Part shown: positions 26,347-35,700 of the stretch, one piece after another
Layout: the number at the start of each line of letters is the position of its first letter
Numbering within the stretch: position 1 is the first letter of the stretch
Assembly: GCF_000471905.2 (NCBI RefSeq)
Contig: NW_006498608.1
Coordinates: 5,132,116 to 5,196,115, forward strand
Reading direction: 5' to 3'
DNA: 64,000 bases
From: Amborella trichopoda
Lineage: Eukaryota; Streptophyta; Magnoliopsida; Amborellales; Amborellaceae
The notes under the pieces: generated by a model
Told to the model about the DNA's origin: nothing
What the model saw: the letters and a program-made list of their open reading frames with translations, nothing else
Databases searched by the model: none
Position numbers and translations under genes: made by a program

Positions 26347-26411
26347 GGTCATCTAGGGCTGGAGGCGGGCCCTCGCTAATGCGCAATATTTAGGAGGTGC
26401 TTAACTCCGGG

Positions 26412-26419
26412 TATAAAAA
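26412..26419 (+). promoter_or_regulatory. TATA box of the H+-ATPase gene
   Basis: TATAAAAA in a locally GC-richer context, with the start of transcription expected around 26440-26450. The first coding ATG is at 26769, giving a leader of about 320 nt if it contains no intron. The leader is CT-rich (TATCTCTCTAAAC repeats), as is common for highly expressed plant genes. Confidence 0.65.
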
Positions 26420-26647
26420 CCGCGCCTCTGGGGCAAACTCCATAAGAAAAGGGACCAAAACTCAGCCCTGGTTTTTCTCTATCTCTCTAAACTCTTCATC
26501 TCCCCAAACTCTATCCCTAATATCTCTCTCTAAAACTAGGGTTTCGTTCTGGTGGAAACTAGGGTTTCGGGGTTTTGCTGAGGATATAGGTTTTTTTTTT
26601 CCGTCGGTCGGCTCTGGTTTGTGAGTCCAGTAGTTTTTCACTGGAAA

Positions 26648-26677
26648 ATGACGGGAATTTGGGTTTTCCTGCTTTGA
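26648..26677 (+). promoter_or_regulatory. uORF 1 in the H+-ATPase leader
   Basis: ATG to TGA encodes nine residues (MTGIWVFLL) inside the presumed 5' leader, 92 nt before the main start codon. Leaders of some plant PMA genes, such as tobacco PMA1, are known to carry short uORFs that lower translation. The same role here is inferred. Confidence 0.55.
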
Positions 26678-26678
26678 T

Positions 26679-26717
26679 ATGGAGGTTTTGGAGTTCTGTG
26701 GTGTTCGATTGTTCTAG
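26679..26717 (+). promoter_or_regulatory. uORF 2 in the H+-ATPase leader
   Basis: ATG to TAG encodes 12 residues (MEVLEFCGVRLF), starting one base after the end of uORF 1 and stopping 51 nt before the main ATG at 26769. That leaves room for reinitiation. Confidence 0.5.
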
Positions 26718-26768
26718 GTTTTGAGTTTGAGGAAGAGTGCTCAGGTTTTCCTATTGTTTTGGTGCGGC

Positions 26769-29700
26769 ATGGGGATCAGTCTTGAGCAGATTAAGAATGA
26801 AGCCGTGGATCTGGTAAGAAACTTGACGAACTAGAAGTGGACTTACTTATCTGTTGATTTTTTTTTATTCGGGAAGAATCTGTTGCTTTTGATGATTAGT
26901 GTTTGTTTTCAGTGAAATTTGAGTTTATTTTGGTTGATTTTGAGAAAAAATAAGGGTGGCTTGGGTTTCATTGAATTTTTTGATCGGGTAAATGTTTTAT
27001 TAGATGTTTTCTTTCGTTTCATTTGATCGGGTAAATGATCTTAGAAAGGAAAGTTGATGTTGAAGCTCTTGACTTTCTGAAGATTTCAGTTCATTTTTGG
27101 TAGCCTTTCAATTATTTCCTTTTTTTTAAAAAAAAAAAATATTTGAGTTCATTTTAGGTAGATTTTTAATTATTTAGGGATGAATTTCGATTATTTTAGG
27201 TGGATTTTGAATTATTTACGGATGAATTTTGAATGCTTTTAGGTGGATTCTGAATTATTCTGGGATGAATTTCTTTAGTGATCAAGAGAACCACTGGTTC
27301 TCAAGTATTCCTCATACGATTGTGTTTCCTTTCATCATTTTATTTTTATTTTTATTTTTATTTTTGGACCTTGTAGTGCTCAAGGTTATCTGGCCATATT
27401 GAGATATTTTATTTTTTTTCTGGATATTTAATAATTTTTTGCTCTTTTTAATGCACGGTAGCGCCATGGCTTTCTTAAACAATCAGTTTCCTGTTAATTG
27501 GGTTGAAAAAGAGAAGAACTTTGCCCCAAAAAGTGAAGGAATTATGGTTTCTGTGCTTTACCTGTTTATTATCTTTTTCGAAGAACTGCAATAGAGATCA
27601 AATAGGATCGAAACAAACTTCGCAAAAAAAGGCAGAGAAAGCTCGATCTGTGGACTCTCTCCGTTTCTCTCTCTATTCCTCTATTTATTATTGTCTGTCT
27701 CTATTTTCTCTCTCATTCTAGTTTCTCTTTCTAGTCCATCTCTATTTTCTCTCTCATTCTAGTTTCTCTCTTTCTAGTCCATCTCTATTTTCTCTCTCAT
27801 TCTAGTTTCTCTCTTTCTAGTCCATCTCTATTTTCTCTCTTTCTAGTCCATCTCTATTTTCTCGCTCTAGTTTCTCTATTTTTTTTTCTCTCTCTAGTGT
27901 CTCTTCGTTCAAGACGTCTCTCGTTCTGTACACTCTAGAAAATAAGTTCTTCCGTATTTTTTCTGTCCTATTTTCCCGAATTTGATTTGATTTCCTTTCC
28001 ATTTCAGAGGATTGATATTTTGTTGTTTCTTCCTTTTTATGGTTAATATTCTTATATTCATTGAACAGTTCTTCGCAATAGATGGTCACTGCTATTTGCT
28101 TTTTCGGTTGAAAGTGCGGCATGCGCTATTTTGTGCGGTTTGGACTTTGGACCTTGGACTTTGGAGGAATCTGATTCGTTTTTTATTATTAAAGCACAGG
28201 TTCCGGGTGCGTCGGATTGTGCAGAAATAAGTAATGAGGTCTTGTTTGTTCAGACTCGAGAGAGACCTTCTGTGGTTTCTCTCTCTTCTTTTTCATCTCC
28301 ACAAAAGAGAATATAACCCTAACCCTATAAATTTTCCAAATGACGGAAACTTTGAAGTCCTTTTATATAGTCAGTGCCACTTCAGGATTGTTCACCTTAT
28401 AAAATGATGTGCTAGAAAGACTTTCGAAGTGTCAATTTTTTTTTTCTTCATATTTTTCAAAGTGTCAATTCTATGTGAATATCAAAGTTTTCGTCCTCTT
28501 ATTTAACCAAGTTGCACTTTTTAAATTGGGTCATCGCCTTTAAAGCTTTTTTTTCGATTAATAAACTGTCTTTTTGCATCATCATTGTTAAAGCTTTTTT
28601 TGAATTAATTGGGATGGGTCAGCCCATCCCAATTGTTAATTTAATATTGACATTTTTATCATGCACGAGGATCAAATCTAATATATACTATTCAGATACA
28701 CTGGAAAGGTCTATAGAGTTGCTGTGAGACAAATTTTTATGAATTTATTGTCCTGATTATTTTTAAGATCCCCAATTACAATATTTTTTTATGCAAGTCA
28801 AAATCCCCAACAGTAGTGTCATTTACCAAAAAGATAGGGCTACTCCTAAATACAGGGTTTAATTTGGCCGATTCGTTAAAAGTTGGGAGTCCTTTTCTAT
28901 GAGAAATATGTCCTATTGATTTCTTTTTGTTCTTTAATATTTGATTCTTTTATATATAATCAATAGTGGAGGTGGGTCCTCTAATTCGAAATTTTCTTTA
29001 CAACACCCAACATGTTCTTTGTATGTACTCTTAACAAAGTAACAAGCATTTTCCTTTAGTTTATGCTTTGTACTCGGATGTACATATTCGTACACCAGAG
29101 AGCGCCACTCCTTTCTCCTTCCGGTCTATCGTCCTGAAGTTACCTCCAGTAAAGCTCATCTAAGCAAAAAGATGCTTCTCTTTTGTCCACTTGGGAAATT
29201 TAATATTTTTGTCCGACCCGAATCGCCAACTAGGCCTGTTAGACTCTGACCAATGGGTAACCGGACCAGTTATCCGATTTCTTAGACACAAGGCGTCACT
29301 CTGTTTTTACCTCGCAATAAACCCAGTGACCCAGTTGTAAAACCGTCGAAAGTTTTTGGTTTTTGGGTTTGGGGTTTTCACCCAGCTACTGGGATGGGGT
29401 TTCCACCAACCTACTGAGATGGAATAGAGAAGCTTGCGCTGCCATGGTTTTGGGTTTTGGTGGGTTTAGTAGTGGGGTGTTTGCTGTGATATTCCTTCAC
29501 TGATCTGGGGCTTTGGTACCAGGAACACATACCCATCGAGGAAGTCTTCGAGCAGCTGAAATGCTCAAAAGAGGGTCTCACTTCAGACGAAGGAGCCAAC
29601 CGGCTCCAGATCTTCGGACCCAACAAGCTAGAAGAGAAGAAGGTGGGTTCTTTTATTTAATGTCGTGTTTTGTGTTTTAGATTGTTTTGTTTTCTTTAGA

Positions 29701-32700
29701 AAAATTTTTATACCCTTTGATATGGATTAATTTGAGGGTTCCTGATAATCAATTGCAGGAGAGCAAAATCCTCAAATTCCTTGGTTTTATGTGGAATCCT
29801 TTGTCATGGGTCATGGAGATGGCTGCTTTGATGGCTATCGTCTTAGCAAATGGACAGGTGGGTAGGGAAACAATTTGTAATCGGCGAATTCGTAGAACAG
29901 GTTTAAGCAAACTGAGAAATTTCGCCTTTTTCTGTATAATAGGGGAAGCCTCCAGATTGGCAGGACTTTGTGGGTATTGTAGCGTTGCTTGTTATCAATT
30001 CAACCATCAGTTTCATTGAAGAAAACAACGCTGGCAATGCTGCAGCTGCTCTCATGGCTGGCCTTGCGCCAAAAACAAAGGTAAGAGTAGCAGGTTTCTA
30101 AATATTTCGATTTATTTGAAGGTGGGCTTCTTTGTAATTTTTTGTGTGACATAATCAACAATTCATGCATTGAGGGATGGGGTTAAGTTTGTAGTTGGTT
30201 GGATTATAAACTCTCAATGACTTGCTTTTCCCCTTTTTTTGAGGGGTTTTGTATGATATAAGTAAGTATATGCTATCTCGTCTTCTTCCCAAATGCTGCC
30301 ATTTATCTAAAATCTAAGATCACCCCCTGCCTTAAATAGATTACATGTTCTGCATGAAATCATTAATTGTGGGGGCTGCCGCTCTTTATATGGGGAAGTC
30401 CTCAATCTCAATATCCGCTTCATCATAGCATTATCCCAATTATTTGGGGTCAGCTAGGCCTCAATCTCAATCTCAATGACTGTTCTGAATGAGTTAATTT
30501 CAATATGACTGTCATTATTGATCCTCTCTTTCTCTATCTCATATCTTCATCTTTAATATGTTCATCCAGTATTGTGTTAACTGGTGCTATTTGGGTTTGT
30601 TGCATAGGTCCTTAGAGATGGGAGGTGGAGTGAGCAAGATGCTGCCATTCTCGTTCCTGGTGATATTATTAGCATCAAACTTGGAGACATTGTCCCTGCT
30701 GATGCTAGGCTTCTCGAGGGTGATCCATTAAAGATCGATCAATCTGCTCTCACTGGTGAATCTCTTCCTGTTACCAAGAGTCCTGGAGATGAGGTTTTCT
30801 CTGGTTCCACCTGCAAGCAAGGGGAGATTGAAGCTGTGGTCATTGCCACTGGTGTTCACACCTTCTTTGGAAAAGCTGCTCATTTGGTGGATAGCACCAA
30901 CCAAGTTGGTCATTTCCAAAAGGTTTGCTTGTGAAATCCTCTTGTTGTGTTAGCTTGGTCTTTTGCTATATATGGACCTTCTTTGGAAAAGCTGCTCATT
31001 TGGTGGATAGCACCAACCAAGTTGGTCATTTCCAAAAGGTTTGCTTGTGAAATCCTCTTGTTGTGTTAGCTTGGTCTTTTGCTATATATGGTTTATCAGT
31101 GTTCTAAGACTTGGGCAAGTCCACTAGGATTCAACCAAGTTGCTCGGACTCGACAGGGTGCTGAGTTTGTAAGGAAGCAGCCAAACCTGCCTGCTTCCTA
31201 TATTTTACTAATATTACTTGTACAGACTCAGCCAAATCTCTGACAAACTTGGCTTCTGTGCAGATGACTCGGGACTCAGGACCCTACTGAGTCTTGAGTC
31301 CCAGCCTTCTTTTTGAACATTGATGGTGTGTTATGTCAAGAAGAGATTTGAAAGTTATTATGAGGATATACTCTGCATGGTATTATTTTTGAAATTTTCT
31401 TTTGGTGTTTTATCTCCAGGTTCTTACAGCCATTGGCAACTTCTGTATCTGCTCGATTGCGATTGGAATGATTGTTGAGATCATTGTTATGTATCCCATT
31501 CAACGCCGAAGGTACAGAGATGGAATTGACAATCTTTTGGTTCTCTTGATTGGAGGCATCCCAATTGCCATGCCCACTGTTTTATCTGTGACCATGGCCA
31601 TTGGTTCACATAGACTGTCTCAGCAGGTAAAGTAGTTAATCTTTAGTGGGTGTTGATCTCAAATGGTTACTCCTTTACAAATCTCTCAAACTATTTTTTA
31701 TCGCACTGAGCAGGGAGCTATCACAAAAAGAATGACGGCCATAGAAGAGATGGCTGGCATGGATGTCCTCTGCAGTGACAAAACGGGAACTCTAACTCTT
31801 AACAAACTGAGTGTTGACAAAACTCTCATTGAGGTAATTTGGTTTTGGGTGGATTCAACTTTGGAATTTAAATTATTCTCTCTCAAGATTGTGATGCATA
31901 CGGGAATGGTGCTGAAATTTCAGGTCTTTATTAAGGGTGTGGACAAAGAGCATGTGATCTTGCTTGCAGCTAGAGCATCTAGAACTGAGAATCAGGATGC
32001 AATTGATACTGCCATAGTTGGGATGCTTGCTGATCCTAAAGAGGTAATACCAAAGAATCTCAAGTCTTGTCATATGATTTTATTGATTTTATTTAAAGTG
32101 ATCAGCAGTTTCATTGAAATTTTTGAGGTCCACAGGCTAGGGCTGGTATTAGAGAGATTCATTTTCTACCATTTAATCCAGTGGACAAGCGAACTGCTCT
32201 CACCTACATTGATTCCAATGGCAATTGGCATCGTGCCAGCAAAGGTGCCCCTGAGCAGGTAAAATTGATGCTTTCTATTCTGGTGTTTCATTCAAAACTG
32301 TTCTTCTAAAGAAATTGTTTCTTATAAAGGAACTATAATATTTGACCATTAGATTATGGTTTATAATGGTTCTTGTCATTCTTATTGTCCGTTCTTGTCA
32401 TGGGAAACAGATATTGAGCCTCTGCAACTGCAAGGAAGACGTTAGGAACAAGGTGCACTCTGTGATTGATAAATTTGCAGAGCGTGGGCTTCGTTCTTTG
32501 GCTGTTGCTCGACAGGTTATTAATTGGAACTTTCATTCTTCCTGATTGATTAAAATTTGATATTGGACTATCAGTTCGATCTCAACGTCTAAACAAAATA
32601 AATTCTTCTATGTACTTCAAGGAGCTTGTAAGCTCTCAATTTGTAGCTTGCACTTTCCGGATTTGTTCTATTTTTCATATAGCTATGACTACATATGGAA

Positions 32701-35700
32701 CATTGCTAATATAATTTAGTTCAAAAACTGATGCAGGAAGTGCCTGAGCAAACAAAGGAGAGTCCAGGGGCACCATGGCAGTTTGTTGGTTTATTGCCGC
32801 TGTTTGATCCTCCTAGACACGACAGTGCGGAAACCATTCGAAGGGCTCTCAACCTTGGTGTAAATGTGAAAATGATTACTGGTATTTTGGTTTTTCTCTA
32901 CCCTTTTTGGATCTCAGTTTGGACTTATGTTTTCTTCCTTGTTCTCACATTTTGAGGCGGCCGTATGTTCAGGGGATCAGCTTGCTATTGCTAAAGAGAC
33001 GGGCCGTCGGCTTGGAATGGGTACCAATATGTACCCCTCCTCCTCATTGCTTGGCCAAGACAAGGATGCCTCAATTGCCGCTCTTCCTATTGATGAATTG
33101 ATTGAGAAGGCTGATGGATTCGCTGGAGTTTTCCCTGGTGGGGTCGCATAGACAATCAATTGGGCTTATTTGTTTTTCACAATTATTTGAATTTTGATAA
33201 AATTTTAATTAACTTCACTACTCATAGCAGCTTGATCTTTTAACTAACCTTTCAAACTCCCAATTATTTACACATTTTATAGCATTTCGATCCTGCTGAC
33301 CCCAAATAATTGGGATAAGCCTCGGATGATGATGATAGCATTTTGATCCTAAGTTCCTAACTCATGTGAACTGTGGAACAGAACATAAGTATGAGATTGT
33401 TAGGAGGCTCCAAGAGAGGAAACACATTTGTGGAATGACTGGTGATGGAGTGAATGATGCACCTGCTTTGAAGAAGGCAGATATTGGAATTGCTGTTGCT
33501 GATGCTACTGATGCAGCCAGAGGTGCATCCGACATAGTTCTCACAGAACCTGGGCTTAGTGTCATTATCAGTGCAGTCTTAACCAGCAGAGCTATTTTCC
33601 AGAGGATGAAGAACTACACCGTAAGCACAAACCATCCGAATTTTCAACCATCTCTTTTGCATCATTACTTCACTAGTAATTACATCAGAAACTTATTGAT
33701 TCGGTGTTCATTTTGGCCCCTTATCTTTGCAGATCTATGCAGTCTCCATTACAATTCGAATTGTGGTAAGTACATATTCTTCATCGCATTTTATTGGATA
33801 CTGGTATTCACAAAATATGACATTTCAATATTTGAATTTCAGTGGTTATTTAATTATCAATGGTTTTAAAAATAGTCTGCCCGGCGCCTAGGCGCCTACC
33901 TAGGCGGCCTGGACTAAAATACCGCACGCCCAAACCTAGGCGGCCCTACATGGGCGCCCAGGCTGGCCATGTGGGTGCCTAGGCAGGTGCCCAAGGACGT
34001 GGTTTTTCTTTTTTTTTAAAAAAAAATGCCCAAAAGGGAAAATGGGGTAATTTTGAAGTTTAAATAGGTTATGGGGGTTATTTTCATCCCTCGAAGTTGA
34101 AAAGAAAATTTCTTAAACCCTCAATCTCTTAGTTATCTCTTAGCTATACATGTTTCTGTTAATCAAAAGTATTTTTTGTTGTTTGAAGAACTTTCGTAAA
34201 GTTTTTCATTTATTATGAAATATGGAGAGTTGGAGACTATTACTAATACATATCCTATTAGACTTTTAAATTTTGTATGGTTTGAGTTTTGAAATTTTGA
34301 ACAAATTTATTCTCAACATGCGACGTCATATTTTTGTACATAAAAAAAATATGTTACAATAGTTTCAAATGTAATAAATTCTAAAGTTGACACAAATATA
34401 TGTATATATGCTACATATCTACATTACTTGTACAACAGGGCGCCTAGGGGCCGCCTAGCGTTTTTTGAAACCTTGTCAATTATCGAAGAAAATAATTTTA
34501 CATCCGTCCTGATTGTTCTATTTCCTTGAATATTACAGTTGGGTTTCATGCTAATTGCATTGATATGGAAATTCGACTTCTCACCCTTCATGGTTCTAAT
34601 CATTGCCATACTTAATGACGGTGAGTACTTTTCACATGGCTGAACTTTTTGAACCAGTTTGGGACCACCTTTTATTGTTACCTTTGCATTTGGATTACCC
34701 TTCCTTGCCATCTTCATTGATTTTGTTTTCATGTGACCACTTTTGACTTTAGGAACAATCATGACAATCTCAAAGGATCGCGTGAAGGCATCCCCCCTGC
34801 CTGACAGTTGGAAATTGAAAGAGATATTTGCAACTGGTGTTGTCCTTGGGAGTTATCTTGCATTGATGACTGTTGTTTTCTTCTGGGCTGTGCATGACAC
34901 TGATTTCTTTTCGGTAGGTTAAACTTTACCCAACTTGTTTAAAAAGGAGATTCTATTGCGCATTTCAAACACGGTGACAAGTGAAACATTTGAATAGATT
35001 TTGAGCATATCACAGAAATTTAATTAAATTCTGATTGTAAGTGTTTTTCTTTCAAAACTTAGTGGCTTATATTTGTGGAATTTGTTGAATTTCAGCAAAT
35101 AATTATCCATATATTCCATAGCAAAAATATAGAAACATAGATCACATGAAGAGGCATGCTACCTTTTTGCTATGTGAAAACTGGGTCTCATATTTTAAGT
35201 TGTTAATTTTTGCAAAGAAGAGGAATACTTTTATGCATCTTTGTAGAATAACTTGAAGACATTATGTGAAGAATGCTTAATTGATTTTCCTTTTTCTTTG
35301 GATAAGAATAAGAACCGCCCATTATCACGATTTCCATGGTCCGGGAGTATCATCTTATCATCATCAGAGCCTTTTCCCGACTAATTGGGGTTGGATACAC
35401 AACTCCCGGTCCGCTATTCTGTTCTATTAAGGGTCATACTTTCAGTTAGGCCATAAGTCCCTATATCTTTTCTCGCTATTTCTAACCATGTCCTTTTGGG
35501 TCTCACCCCTTGCCTTTTTTGAGCCTTACATTTAAACTAACTCACATCTCTTAACAGGCGCTATACTTAAAAATTCAGTTCTACTCTTGAGAGGGGAAAT
35601 GAAAAGGGTTTAGAAATAGAGCACTTACTTTATTGTGGTGCAAAAGGTGCGCCATTTTTTTTGGGTTGCTGAATTTTAACCTTGTTGCTCTGTGTTGGCA

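Larger units (their letters stand above)
26814..29522 (+). other. Intron 1 of the H+-ATPase gene (2709 bp)
   Basis: Long first intron after a 45-nt coding exon. It holds T-rich sequence, a CT-rich minisatellite (27650-27900), and a 12-bp perfect hairpin (28607-28634). I find no nested gene; the short open frames translate simple repeats. Long first introns in plant genes often carry expression-enhancing signals, but nothing specific can be read here. Confidence 0.8.

Noticed and set aside
26114..26386. 90-codon open frame on the minus strand
   Set aside because: It overlaps the promoter of the H+-ATPase gene (G-box) and has no family resemblance.
31663..32262. 199-codon single frame
   Set aside because: It is not a separate gene: it reads exons 7 and 8 of the H+-ATPase through intron 7 and then into intron 8 in the wrong frame.
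34424..34762. 112-codon minus-strand frame
   Set aside because: It is the antisense of exon 15 and neighbouring introns of the H+-ATPase gene.
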